A DNA stretch of 35,414 nt from Aerococcus agrisoli (lineage in GTDB: Bacteria > Bacillota > Bacilli > Lactobacillales > Aerococcaceae): NCBI RefSeq assembly GCF_003797145.1, contig NZ_RKMG01000021.1, forward strand, positions 283-35,696, read 5' to 3'. Each line of letters starts with the position of its first letter. Within the stretch, counting starts at the first letter, position 1. A program made the position numbers and the translations under genes. Below, piece after piece: positions 27,568-35,355 of the stretch. The notes under the pieces were generated by a model. That model searched no databases. It saw only the letters and a program-made list of their open reading frames with translations, and had not been told where the DNA came from.

Positions 27568-27831
27568 ATGACTAATAAAGATGAAACAGTCCTATTTAAT
27601 TTCGGTGATAACAACGAAAAAGACGTCAAAGAAACATTAGAAATCGTTTATGATGCATTGAAAGAAAAAGGATACAATCCAGTAAACCAAATCGTTGGTT
27701 ACTTACTATCTGGTGATCCAGCTTATATTCCACGTCATAACGAAGCACGTAACATCATTCGCTATCATGACCGCGATGAAATTCTAGAAGAATTAATCGT
27801 GAACTACATGAAACAATCTGGACGTAATTAA
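27568..27831 (+). CDS. ireB: IreB family regulatory phosphoprotein (DUF965)
   Basis: A small cytoplasmic protein of 87 residues. In Enterococcus faecalis IreB is a substrate of the PASTA kinase IreK and acts against cephalosporin resistance, in cell-envelope homeostasis. The family core is clear ([38 protein letters not shown]). The N-terminus reads [10 protein letters not shown]: Thr7 of the DET motif is present, but residue 4 is Lys where, as I recall, E. faecalis has a second phosphorylated Thr. It has a good ribosome site (TTGGAGGTG) and follows alaS by 64 bp; a TATAAT at 27527-27532 may give extra transcription. Its stop overlaps the ruvX start by one base (TAATG). Confidence 0.95.
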   Translation: MTNKDETVLFNFGDNNEKDVKETLEIVYDALKEKGYNPVNQIVGYLLSGDPAYIPRHNEARNIIRYHDRDEILEELIVNYMKQSGRN

Positions 27832-28250
27832 TGCGATACATCGGACTAGATGTGGGTTCTAAAACAGTAGGAATCGCAGTATCTGACCCATTTGGTTGGA
27901 CGGCGCAAGGTATAGAAATTATTCCTATCGATGAAGAGAGCGGCAATTTTGGTATCGACCGTATGGCTGAATTGATTAAAGAGTATAAGGTAGAAGCCGT
28001 TGTCATTGGCCTACCTAAAAATATGAACAATTCAATTGGTCCTCGCGCAGAAGCATCTCAAAAATACGGTCAGTTAATGATCGATACCTTTGGGTTGCCA
28101 GTATATTATCAAGATGAACGTTTAACAACCGTTCAAGCTGAACGTATGTTAATTGCGAACGATGTAAGTCGTAAGAAACGTAAAAAGGTCATCGATAAGC
28201 TGGCTGCGGTACTAATTTTACAAAATTATTTAGATTCCCACCCATCATAA
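27831..28250 (+). CDS. ruvX: RuvX/YqgF family Holliday junction resolvase-like protein
   Basis: An RNase H-fold protein of 139 residues with [20 protein letters not shown] at the N-terminus (catalytic Asp7), [10 protein letters not shown] in the middle and [14 protein letters not shown] (catalytic Glu/Asp region). The family has been linked to processing of the 5' end of pre-16S rRNA as well as junction resolution; which applies here is not shown by sequence. Translational coupling to ireB is likely from the one-base overlap. The order alaS-ireB-ruvX-DUF1292 is conserved in Firmicutes. Confidence 0.95.
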   Translation: MRYIGLDVGSKTVGIAVSDPFGWTAQGIEIIPIDEESGNFGIDRMAELIKEYKVEAVVIGLPKNMNNSIGPRAEASQKYGQLMIDTFGLPVYYQDERLTTVQAERMLIANDVSRKKRKKVIDKLAAVLILQNYLDSHPS

Positions 28251-28255
28251 TGGTG

Positions 28256-28261
28256 TATAAT
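28256..28261 (+). promoter_or_regulatory. Possible -10 element for the DUF1292 gene
   Basis: A perfect TATAAT directly preceded by TG. No good -35 is visible at 16-18 bp, so activity is uncertain; read-through from alaS-ireB-ruvX is equally possible. Confidence 0.35.
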
Positions 28262-28301
28262 AGATTTTTACCTAGATTTTAAATTTAAAGGAGATTAAGA
28301 C

Positions 28302-28637
28302 ATGACTGAACATCACGACCACGATCACGAGCATGACCATTTACATGACCACGATCATGACCATGCAGACCATGAACACATCACAATTGTAGACGAAGAG
28401 GGTAACGAACAATTATTCGAAATCTTGTTTACATTTGACTCAGAAGACTTCGGCAAATCATACGTTATCGTATACCCTGCTGGTGTATCTGATGACGAAG
28501 GTGTTGAATTACAAGCTTTCTCATATGTAGAAAGTGGCGAAGGCTACGAAGGCCAATTAAACCCAATCGAAACTGAAGAAGAATGGGACATGGTTGAAGA
28601 AGTATTAGCAACATTCATCGAAGACGAAGATTTATAA
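28302..28637 (+). CDS. DUF1292 family protein (YrzB-like) with His-rich N-terminus
   Basis: An acidic protein of 111 residues. Residues about 27-111 form the DUF1292 domain ([45 protein letters not shown]), of unknown function. Residues 4-26 are almost only His, Asp and Glu, with 12 histidines in 23 positions, a pattern typical of metal-binding segments in zinc, nickel or cobalt proteins. It is placed after ruvX, as yrzB is in Bacillus. AAAGGAG precedes the ATG. A terminator follows. Whether the His-rich part binds metal in the cell, or is merely tolerated, cannot be seen. Confidence 0.9.
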   Translation: MTEHHDHDHEHDHLHDHDHDHADHEHITIVDEEGNEQLFEILFTFDSEDFGKSYVIVYPAGVSDDEGVELQAFSYVESGEGYEGQLNPIETEEEWDMVEEVLATFIEDEDL

Positions 28638-28669
28638 TCTTTACTTCTAAAATTGAATCGTTAACGTTT

Positions 28670-28706
28670 AAAGAGTATCCAATTTATTTTGGATGCTCTT
28701 TTTTCG
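28670..28706 (+). terminator. Terminator after DUF1292 gene
   Basis: A 13-bp stem AAAGAGTATCCAA/TTGGATGCTCTTT (28670-28682 with 28689-28701) and T run. Confidence 0.92.
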
Positions 28707-28762
28707 TATACATTTTTTCGTAAGCCAAAAATATAAAATTTGGATAAGAAAAATAAAAATCC

Positions 28763-28791
28763 TTGTAAATAAAAATACTAAGCGATAGAAT
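28763..28791 (+). promoter_or_regulatory. Promoter of the Rrf2-YhgE pair
   Basis: TTGTAA (28763-28768), 17-bp spacer, TAGAAT (28786-28791); predicted start near 28798. Confidence 0.75.
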
Positions 28792-28800
28792 ATATCCATA

Positions 28801-28813
28801 GATAAAATTTATC
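28801..28813. promoter_or_regulatory. Candidate Rrf2 operator
   Basis: Perfect palindrome GATAAA-A-TTTATC immediately after the predicted transcription start, between promoter and ribosome site. Inferred to be the self-regulatory site of the Rrf2 protein; AT-rich surroundings make chance possible. Confidence 0.4.
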
Positions 28814-28831
28814 CACGATTGGAGGGGTTAA

Positions 28832-29311
28832 ATGAAAATGAAGAGTGGGGTAGAACAAGCCCTTTGTATCATGATTATGTTGGCAACTCAGATTGATCAC
28901 CGCCCATTAAAGAGCACGATTTTAAGTCGACGGTTAGATGTATCGGATTCTTACCTGAAAAAAATCATGCGTTCTTTAGTCGTTTCTGGTCTTGTGCATT
29001 CGATTGCAGGTAAAGATGGGGGATTTGTCCTAAAAAAATCACCTAAGGATATGACCATGTTACATATTTATGAAGCAATTGAAGGAGAGGAAAGTTTTGT
29101 TCGTCCAACTAATTTGGCCGAAAAGGTTTTTATCCATGCAGACAAGATTAAAAATAAGAAGCGCGAAGTATTAGATGTTTTCTTCGATGCGGAGCAACAA
29201 TTTAAACAAAGATTACAAAAATATACACTTGAATCCTTATTAATGGCAGGCACTGACCAAGTAACTACCGTAGATTGGGAAACGATTGTTTCAACTACAG
29301 AAAATGAATAA
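28832..29311 (+). CDS. Rrf2 family transcriptional regulator
   Basis: A winged-helix DNA-binding protein of 159 residues with the Rrf2 pattern: SGVEQALCIMIMLA at the start, a recognition helix in LDVSDSYLKKIMRSLVVSGLVHS, and the wing AGKDGGFVLKKSP. It lacks the three-cysteine cluster of IscR and NsrR (only Cys12 is present), so it does not sense through an Fe-S cluster of that kind; it is closer to the YwnA/SaiR-like class. It lies 21 bp before the large membrane protein gene, which is its probable target. Ribosome site GGAGGGG is strong. Confidence 0.9.
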   Translation: MKMKSGVEQALCIMIMLATQIDHRPLKSTILSRRLDVSDSYLKKIMRSLVVSGLVHSIAGKDGGFVLKKSPKDMTMLHIYEAIEGEESFVRPTNLAEKVFIHADKIKNKKREVLDVFFDAEQQFKQRLQKYTLESLLMAGTDQVTTVDWETIVSTTENE

Positions 29312-29332
29312 GAATGGACGTGCACTGCTTTG

Positions 29333-31945
29333 ATGAAGCAAGAATGGCAATCAATATTTACAAAGAAAAAAATGATGATTATTTTATTTGGGATAGCATT
29401 AATTCCCACGCTATATACGGTCATATTCCTGAGCTCTATGTGGGATCCATATGGAAAATTGGCGAATTTGCCAGTAGCCGTTGTCAACGAGGACAAGGCT
29501 GTAACCTATAACGACGAAAATTTGGCCATCGGGGATAATCTAGTTGAAGAATTAGAAGATTCAGATGCTATGGATTTTGAATTTGTTTCTAAAGCAGATG
29601 CGGAAGCAGGACTAGCAGACGGTGATTATTATATGGTCATCACGATTCCAGAGGATTTCTCTGAAAATGCAACTACACTTTTGGCAGATGATCCCAAACA
29701 GATGACCTTAGATTATGAAACGAGTGCTGGGCATTCCTATATTGCGTCGAAGTTGACGTCCTCTGCAGCCAATACTCTAAAGGATTCCGTATCGAATGAA
29801 GTGACTAAAATTTATGCGGAAACGATTTTTTCACAACTCCAAACGGTAGCAGATAAAATGCAAGAAGCCGCGGATGGTGGTAGTCAAATTACTGATGGGG
29901 TGGAAACGGCTGCTGACGGTAATGAGACAATTACAGAAAATCTAGAAACGTTAGCATCATCTAGTTTAACTTTTGCGGATGGCGCAGATACCCTAAATGT
30001 TGGGTTAAATACCTATACAGATGGGGTGAGTCAAGTGAATGAGGGTGCAAGGGCGCTAAATGAGGGTACTAGTGAATTGACGGAAAGTATGCCTGCTTTA
30101 ACTTCAGGCGTCAGTCAATTAACAAGTGGTGCAGGTGATTTGGCCGATGGTAGTGCTACTTTAAGTGCTGGCTTAACGACTTTGTCAACCAATACGGTGA
30201 CATTGGCAGATGGGGCTAGTAGTTTAAATGATGGCATGGTGCAATTAGCTGAAGGTAGTCAAGCCTTAACAGACGGCTTAGCACAGTTGAATACTAGCTT
30301 AACAAGTGAAGAACAAGCGGCGAAAATAGCAGCCCTACAAACCGGGTTAGACCAAATGCAAGCTGGTTTGGATACGCTAGATACAAGCCTACAAAATTCA
30401 ACATTGGCTGGCGATTTATCTGATGTAACGGATCAATTAGCGGGATTATCGACATCTGTCGCGGATGTGCAAACACAGTTGACCAATATTGTCGCGACTG
30501 CCGACCCGACAAGTAACACGGATGCTGTTTTAACAGCAATTGAAGCCAGTGGTGCAGCCTTAACTCCTGAACAAGAAGCGGCTGTTAGCACTGCAGTTAG
30601 CAACCAATTTACAAGCGTAGCGTCTGAACAAGCGACTTCAGCGCAAACCATCGCTAGCGACTTATCAGGCTTATCTAGCCTACAAGATATTGATGTTACG
30701 GCAATTGCTAGCCAAATCTCATCACTTCAAACAAGTGTTAGTCAATTAGCTGATGGCTATGATGCCTTATATGATGGTACCAATACATTAATCGATGGCG
30801 TGAATCAAGTGGCAGCAAGCAGCGATACTTTATTATCTGGTGCCCAAACGCTAGATGAGGGAATTGATGAAGCGCAAGGCGGGGCTGCTGCACTATCTTC
30901 TGGTATGACGCAATTAAATGACGGTACCCAAACATTAAATGCCGGTGGTATCGCCTTAACTGATGGTTCTAGCCAATTAAGTGCCGGTCTAGATACACTG
31001 AATAGTCAAACCGGTACATTAGCCGATGGCGCGAGTCAGTTGCAAGCAGGGACTCAAGCGTTAGCTGATGGTTCTAGCCAATTAGTTGCCAATAGTAGCC
31101 AATTGACAGACGGCACTAGCCAATTAGCCGATGGGGCAACACAAATTGCCGATGGGTCAGACCAATTAGCGGATGGTTCACAAACACTTGGTGACGGTCT
31201 AGCTACCATTGCAGACGGAACTACTGAATTAAGTAGCCAATTGGCAAATGGTAGCCAAAGTCTAAATGAAGTTGATGCGACTGATGCTACCTACGATATG
31301 ATGGCTGAGCCGGTGAGTGCAGACCAAACCGAAACTGCAGCAGTGGCCAATAATGGGACGGGAATGGCACCATATATGATGTCAGTTGCTTTATTCGTTG
31401 GTGCCATTAGCTTGAACTTGATGTATGACATTTATAGTCCAAAAGGCACACCGAAAAACGGCGTAAGCTGGTGGGCAAGTAAGTTCTCAGTTTTGGCCGC
31501 AGTCGGCATTTTACAGTCCTTGATCATGGTAATTTTACTACACACAGTCAATGGCTTGGAAACTTACTCAATGAGTAAAACCATACTCGTAACCATCGTA
31601 ACAGCACTCACATCCATTTCGATTGTGATGTTGTTCAACTTACTATTTGATAAAATAGGGTCATTCATCATGTTGATATTCTTGATTTTACAATTATCAG
31701 GATCAGGCGGTACCTACCCAATTCAATTATCAAATCCATTCTTTGAAGCCATTCATCCGTATCTACCAATGACTTACTCAGTAGATGCCTATAGACAATT
31801 ATTTGCCATCGGTGGTAGCATTCGAAGCGACCTGCTCGTGCTGATTGCGATTCTAATAATCGTCAATCTCTTGATCATCTTATTCTACACAGTGAACAAC
31901 AAGAAAATAAAAGCAAATCAATTTGACACCCAAGCAGCAATTTAG
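29333..31945 (+). CDS. YhgE/Pip family membrane protein
   Basis: A large membrane protein (870 residues) of the YhgE/Pip group, which includes the Lactococcus phage-infection protein and relatives of the type VII secretion factor EsaA. One membrane segment is at about 15-36, then an extracellular part (about 40-675), then about five membrane segments (about 680-860) of ABC-2 permease type. The extracellular part is dominated by short repeats with a G-X3-L core such as LADGSSQL, LTDGTSQL and LNDGTQTL, forming a likely long helical rod in two blocks (about 180-330 and 470-650). ATG 29333 is used (a TTG precedes it directly); the ribosome site is weak. The true transported substrate or role is unknown. 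Confidence 0.88.
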   Translation: MKQEWQSIFTKKKMMIILFGIALIPTLYTVIFLSSMWDPYGKLANLPVAVVNEDKAVTYNDENLAIGDNLVEELEDSDAMDFEFVSKADAEAGLADGDYYMVITIPEDFSENATTLLADDPKQMTLDYETSAGHSYIASKLTSSAANTLKDSVSNEVTKIYAETIFSQLQTVADKMQEAADGGSQITDGVETAADGNETITENLETLASSSLTFADGADTLNVGLNTYTDGVSQVNEGARALNEGTSELTESMPALTSGVSQLTSGAGDLADGSATLSAGLTTLSTNTVTLADGASSLNDGMVQLAEGSQALTDGLAQLNTSLTSEEQAAKIAALQTGLDQMQAGLDTLDTSLQNSTLAGDLSDVTDQLAGLSTSVADVQTQLTNIVATADPTSNTDAVLTAIEASGAALTPEQEAAVSTAVSNQFTSVASEQATSAQTIASDLSGLSSLQDIDVTAIASQISSLQTSVSQLADGYDALYDGTNTLIDGVNQVAASSDTLLSGAQTLDEGIDEAQGGAAALSSGMTQLNDGTQTLNAGGIALTDGSSQLSAGLDTLNSQTGTLADGASQLQAGTQALADGSSQLVANSSQLTDGTSQLADGATQIADGSDQLADGSQTLGDGLATIADGTTELSSQLANGSQSLNEVDATDATYDMMAEPVSADQTETAAVANNGTGMAPYMMSVALFVGAISLNLMYDIYSPKGTPKNGVSWWASKFSVLAAVGILQSLIMVILLHTVNGLETYSMSKTILVTIVTALTSISIVMLFNLLFDKIGSFIMLIFLILQLSGSGGTYPIQLSNPFFEAIHPYLPMTYSVDAYRQLFAIGGSIRSDLLVLIAILIIVNLLIILFYTVNNKKIKANQFDTQAAI

Positions 31946-31964
31946 TGTCATTTTGTGAAAAAAG

Positions 31965-32014
31965 CAAACGCGGTAAAGAGGGCAATCTTCCTTATCGCGT
32001 TTGTCTTGTTTTTA
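31965..32014 (+). terminator. Terminator after YhgE gene
   Basis: Stem AAACGCGGTAA/TTATCGCGTTT (31967-31977 with 31992-32002, one G-T pair), followed by a T-rich stretch. Confidence 0.82.
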
Positions 32015-32049
32015 GGGCAATGTCTCAGGCTCGTCAACTCCTGGTGGGG

Positions 32050-32206
32050 CTAATCTTTGAAGTTGAGACTTGTATCATGGTACGGATTTCGCATTCTGAA
32101 GTTGAGCTCGGGCCTCCAGAAAGCCCTGCGCTTCAGATTAGATTGGGGATGGGACAAAAGACCTCTTCATTTTGATTTTGAAGCCATATTTGGATGAGCC
32201 CCACAC
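32050..32206. repeat. Inverted-repeat region in long intergenic space, part 1
   Basis: GTGGGGCT-AATC near 32044-32055 can pair with GGAT-G-AGCCCCAC at 32192-32204, closing a 150-bp region. Inside is a hairpin CTGAAG...GGGC/GCCC...CTTCAG (32096-32136). The 15-mer CTGAAGTTGAGCTCG at 32096-32110 recurs exactly at 32514-32528, and GAAGTTGAG also occurs at 32059-32067. No credible gene lies in 31946-32862. Confidence 0.6.
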
Positions 32207-32299
32207 TAGAATAAAATTTATGGTCCAGTTTTATAAGATTGTATGTTTGTAAATAAAATAAACCTTATTTGGACACATCAAAGGACTGTTCTTTCAAAA

Positions 32300-32390
32300 A
32301 TGAGAAAAAATAGTTCACACAGAGATGCGTTGTGATCTGTGTTTTTGAAGTTGGCTCATACAGATCGTTTTAAGAGCCGTTTTTTCTCAT
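32300..32390. repeat. Inverted-repeat region, part 2: three-way junction
   Basis: A perfect 11-bp outer stem (ATGAGAAAAAA 32300-32310 with TTTTTTCTCAT 32380-32390) encloses two hairpins: ACACAGA/TCTGTGT (32317-32323 with 32336-32342) and GGCTC/GAGCC (32353-32357 with 32374-32378). The architecture, an outer stem plus two hairpins, is that of the element at 12543-12620, though the sequence differs. Confidence 0.6.
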
Positions 32391-32475
32391 AAAGGTTCAT
32401 TCAAGCCTATCTTTGCACCACATAATGTATATTTTTAATCAGATATACACAATCATACAAATAAATAACATACTA

Positions 32476-32751
32476 TCCACTTCAGATGAATGATAGTGTT
32501 AAGCTCTCACATCCTGAAGTTGAGCTCGCTTGGGCAGACAGGTCTCCACGTCGGAAATATTTGCAGCAAGCTTTGCTGGCTACTGCATATTCCCTCCAGT
32601 GTTACCTGTCTAACCGCCCGCGCTCACATCCTATCAAGTCGAGTTCGAAAAAGCTGTCCCTTGTCCACTTCAGAATAGTTTGCGTCACACTGCTTGTGCC
32701 ACGGCACTATTCTTCCAGTGGTTAGGGCCATAACGCTTTTTCTCACATCCT
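32476..32751. repeat. Tandem array of about 118-bp structured repeat units
   Basis: CTCACATCCT occurs at 32506, 32623 and 32742, spaced 117 and 119 bp. After the first two copies a related stretch follows (AAGTYGAGYTCG), and each unit then holds a hairpin core of exactly 57 nt, 32545-32601 and 32664-32720. Both cores start TCCAC and end TCCAGTG. The stems differ in sequence between units but stay complementary (GGAAATAT/ATATTCC versus GAATAGT/ACTATTC). A shortened third unit starts TCCACTTCAGA at 32476, identical to 32664. Spacers are not identical, so this is not a CRISPR. It is an intergenic repeat of unknown function. Confidence 0.75.
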
Positions 32752-32799
32752 GTTCAATATTACAGTTTTTTTACGTTTGTTGGTTTTTGCCAACTTTTA

Positions 32800-32828
32800 T
32801 GTTGTTATTTTGGCTGTTCATGTATAAT
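32800..32828 (+). promoter_or_regulatory. Possible mltG promoter
   Basis: A perfect TATAAT at 32823-32828 with a poor -35 region (TGTTGT, 32800-32805). A hairpin GTTGG/CCAAC (32779-32794) lies just upstream. Confidence 0.5.
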
Positions 32829-32862
32829 GATTATATTAGTTTACTAGAAGAGGAGTCGCTAT

Positions 32863-33984
32863 ATGTCTAAGAAAGCGCGTGAAGAATTTTACGAGAAACA
32901 GAAACAAATTGATAAGAAATCAAATGGGACGGCTTCAAAAATCACTATGTGGGTGATTCTTGTATTTATTGGCTTGTTAGTGGTTGCAGGTTTATCAGTA
33001 GGTTTTATGGCTATTCAAGGTGGATTTGGTAGTTCTGATGAAACTGTAGAAGTTGAAATTCCTGAAGGAGCAACAGCATCTGATATTGCTACAATCTTAG
33101 ATGATCAAGGTGTTGTTTTTAACGACTACTTGTTTGTAACTTACCTAAGATTAACTGGTGAAGATGCCATCGAAGCGGGAACTTATACCTTAAACAAAAA
33201 CTTAGGTTTCCAAGAAGCATCAAATCAATTACAACAAGGTGCTACAATCGAAGTGGCAACTTTAGCAATTCCTGAAGGTAGTTCATTAGAAGAAATTTCA
33301 CAAATTATTGCAGATACAATGGGCTTAGAACAAGCTGATGTCTTGACGCAAATGACAGATGAAGGTCTATTCAATGATCTATTAGCACAATATCCAGATT
33401 TATTAACAGATGTTTCTGAAAATGCAGATGTTCGTTATAAATTGGAAGGCTACTTATACCCAGCAACATACGAATTAGATTCATCAGCGACAGTGGCTGA
33501 TGCCGTAACGATGATGGTTACTGAAATGGAAAATATCCGTCTACAACATGTGGATGAAATTGAAGCTTCTGGATATACTTTCCACGAGTTCTTAACATTA
33601 GCATCCTTAGTTGAAGCTGAAGCATCAACAACGGAAGACCGTCAATTGATTGCGGGTGTATTTACAAACCGTTTAGCAATTGATATGCCAATTCAATCAG
33701 ATATCTCTGTTTTATATGCTAACAATACACATTCAGCATATGTAACAAATGAAGATGCTGCTGTTGATTCACCATACAACCTATACATCAATACTGGCTT
33801 AGGCCCAGGTCCATTTAACAACCCTGGTCTTGAAGCAATTGAAGCATCAATGAACCCAACTGAATCAAACTACTTATACTTCGTAGCAGATTTACAAACA
33901 GGGGAAGTTTACTACTCTGAAACATATGAAGAACATGCAGCACTTGTTGAACAATATGTTACAGAAGCAAACGCAGATTTATAA
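32863..33984 (+). CDS. mltG: Endolytic peptidoglycan transglycosylase MltG (YceG family)
   Basis: A membrane-anchored lytic transglycosylase that cuts nascent glycan strands and is thought to end chain elongation. It has a basic cytoplasmic N-terminus (1-27), one membrane segment (about 28-50), a LysM-like subdomain (about 58-130) and the YceG catalytic domain. The catalytic Glu is Glu251 in LASLVEAEAS, corresponding to the ASIVEKE motif of Escherichia coli MltG; QSDISVLYA and NTGLGPGPFNNPGLEAIEA are also typical. Length 373. Ribosome site AGAGGAG. In Bacillus the homologue yrrL follows yrzB directly; here the Rrf2-YhgE pair and the repeat cluster come between. Confidence 0.95.
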   Translation: MSKKAREEFYEKQKQIDKKSNGTASKITMWVILVFIGLLVVAGLSVGFMAIQGGFGSSDETVEVEIPEGATASDIATILDDQGVVFNDYLFVTYLRLTGEDAIEAGTYTLNKNLGFQEASNQLQQGATIEVATLAIPEGSSLEEISQIIADTMGLEQADVLTQMTDEGLFNDLLAQYPDLLTDVSENADVRYKLEGYLYPATYELDSSATVADAVTMMVTEMENIRLQHVDEIEASGYTFHEFLTLASLVEAEASTTEDRQLIAGVFTNRLAIDMPIQSDISVLYANNTHSAYVTNEDAAVDSPYNLYINTGLGPGPFNNPGLEAIEASMNPTESNYLYFVADLQTGEVYYSETYEEHAALVEQYVTEANADL

Positions 33985-34022
33985 GATATATACATAAACC
34001 ATAGAAAATAGCTTGAATTTAC

Positions 34023-34051
34023 TTGCAATTAGGAGATTTTTTCTCTATATT
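34023..34051 (+). promoter_or_regulatory. udk promoter
   Basis: TTGCAA (34023-34028), 17-bp spacer, TATATT (34046-34051). Confidence 0.75.
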
Positions 34052-34105
34052 TAATAGCAGTGAATTTGAGCTAATTTTTTGAATATTAGGAAGGTGTGTT
34101 TTTTT

Positions 34106-34744
34106 ATGCGCAAACCAATTATTATTGGGGTAACAGGTGGTACAGGTTCTGGTAAGACGACTGTAACGCGTAAAATTATGGAAGAATTTGGAGATGTAAG
34201 TTTAGCTTATATTCCTCAAGATGCTTATTATAAAGATCAAAGTCATTTAACAATGGACGAACGTGCGAAAACAAACTACGACCATCCATTAGCATTTGAT
34301 ACAGAGTTATTAAATCAACATATTACTGCTTTATTGAATGGACAAGCGATTCAAATGCCAGTATATGATTTTACACAACATAACCGTTCTACAGAAACAA
34401 TTACAGTAGAACCAAAAGAAGTTATTATCATTGAAGGTATCTTAATCTTCTCTGACAAAGACTTACGTGATTTGATGGACATCAAAGTATTCGTTGATAC
34501 TGATGATGATATCCGTATCATCCGTCGTATTAAACGTGATATGGCTGAACGTGGCCGTTCATTAGATTCAATTATCGATGCATACACAACTGTTGTGAAA
34601 CCAATGCACGAACAATTTATTGAACCAACGAAAAAATTTGCAGACATCATCATTCCTGAAGGTGGATCAAACAATGTTGCCATCGATTTAATGACAACAA
34701 AAATCCGTTCTGTATTACCAGCGGATTTAAAAATTGAAGAATAG
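34106..34744 (+). CDS. udk: Uridine kinase
   Basis: Phosphorylates uridine and cytidine to UMP and CMP in pyrimidine salvage. P-loop [12 protein letters not shown] at about residues 8-19, then the [27 protein letters not shown] and EGILIF motifs of the family, and [18 protein letters not shown] use ATG 34106 ([12 protein letters not shown]), 11 bases after GGAAGG at 34089-34094; this gives 212 residues, the normal size. An upstream TTG at 34079 in frame lies before that ribosome site and is rejected. It is upstream of greA, as in Bacillus. Confidence 0.96.
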   Translation: MRKPIIIGVTGGTGSGKTTVTRKIMEEFGDVSLAYIPQDAYYKDQSHLTMDERAKTNYDHPLAFDTELLNQHITALLNGQAIQMPVYDFTQHNRSTETITVEPKEVIIIEGILIFSDKDLRDLMDIKVFVDTDDDIRIIRRIKRDMAERGRSLDSIIDAYTTVVKPMHEQFIEPTKKFADIIIPEGGSNNVAIDLMTTKIRSVLPADLKIEE

Positions 34745-34775
34745 CATTTATTTTTACAATATTAGTTAAAGTGTA

Positions 34776-34804
34776 TTGCAAAATATGCGTTTCCATGATA
34801 TTGT
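34776..34804 (+). promoter_or_regulatory. greA promoter
   Basis: TTGCAA (34776-34781), 17-bp spacer, TATTGT (34799-34804), preceded by TGA as an extended -10. Confidence 0.6.
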
Positions 34805-34859
34805 GTTCCTATTAATCTTTTTAAGGTTAATAGTACTATATGTTGTTAGGAGAAGAAGT

Positions 34860-35339
34860 ATGGCAGAAGAGACATATCCAATGACCCAAGAAGGTCTTGA
34901 AAAGATTCAACATGATTTAGAAGAATTAAAAATTGTTAAACGTAAAGAAATCGTCGAACGTATTAAAATTGCACGTTCATACGGAGATTTATCTGAAAAC
35001 TCTGAATATGAAGCAGCAAAAGATGAACAAGCCTTTGTCGAAGGCCAAATTCAAAAATTAGAAAAAATGGTGCGTTACGCTAAAATTATCGACCCGAATT
35101 CAGTAGATGAAGGTGTCGTTTCTTTAGGACGTAAAGTAACATTTATCGAATTACCAGATGGTGATGAAGAAGTTTACTCAATCGTTGGTCGTGCAGAAGC
35201 AGATCCATTAGATGGTAAAATTTCAAATGAATCACCAATTGCTCGTGCTTTAATCGGCAAACGTGTTGGTGACGAAGTGTCAATCGCTACACCAGGCGGA
35301 GACATGGAAGTTAGAATTACCAGCGTCGACGCAATCTAA
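34860..35339 (+). CDS. greA: Transcription elongation factor GreA
   Basis: Stimulates cleavage of the RNA 3' end in backtracked RNA polymerase. N-terminal coiled coil with the tip motif [16 protein letters not shown], whose acidic residues reach the polymerase active site; C-terminal FKBP-like domain ending [13 protein letters not shown]. With ATG 34860 ([15 protein letters not shown]) it has 159 residues, the usual size, and TTAGGAGAAG is well placed upstream. An in-frame TTG 84 bases earlier would add a hydrophobic stretch foreign to GreA and span the promoter region, so it is rejected. Confidence 0.97.
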   Translation: MAEETYPMTQEGLEKIQHDLEELKIVKRKEIVERIKIARSYGDLSENSEYEAAKDEQAFVEGQIQKLEKMVRYAKIIDPNSVDEGVVSLGRKVTFIELPDGDEEVYSIVGRAEADPLDGKISNESPIARALIGKRVGDEVSIATPGGDMEVRITSVDAI

Positions 35340-35355
35340 TCGTTGATATCAAATC

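Noticed and set aside
31945..32175. A 76-codon frame after the YhgE gene
   Set aside because: It runs through the terminator and the inverted repeats and lacks a ribosome site.
32486..32725. Open reading frames of 62-79 codons inside the repeat array
   Set aside because: They run through tandem repeats and hairpins, have no ribosome site and no recognisable protein pattern; one is rich in Cys, Arg and Ser as expected of random translation.
32506..32751. Possible CRISPR array
   Set aside because: Only a 10-bp word is repeated exactly, spacing is near 118 bp, the intervals are related to each other rather than unique, and no cas gene is present.
34776..34859. N-terminal extension of GreA starting at TTG
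   Set aside because: It covers the promoter, has no ribosome site, and GreA proteins begin at the [19 protein letters not shown] segment.
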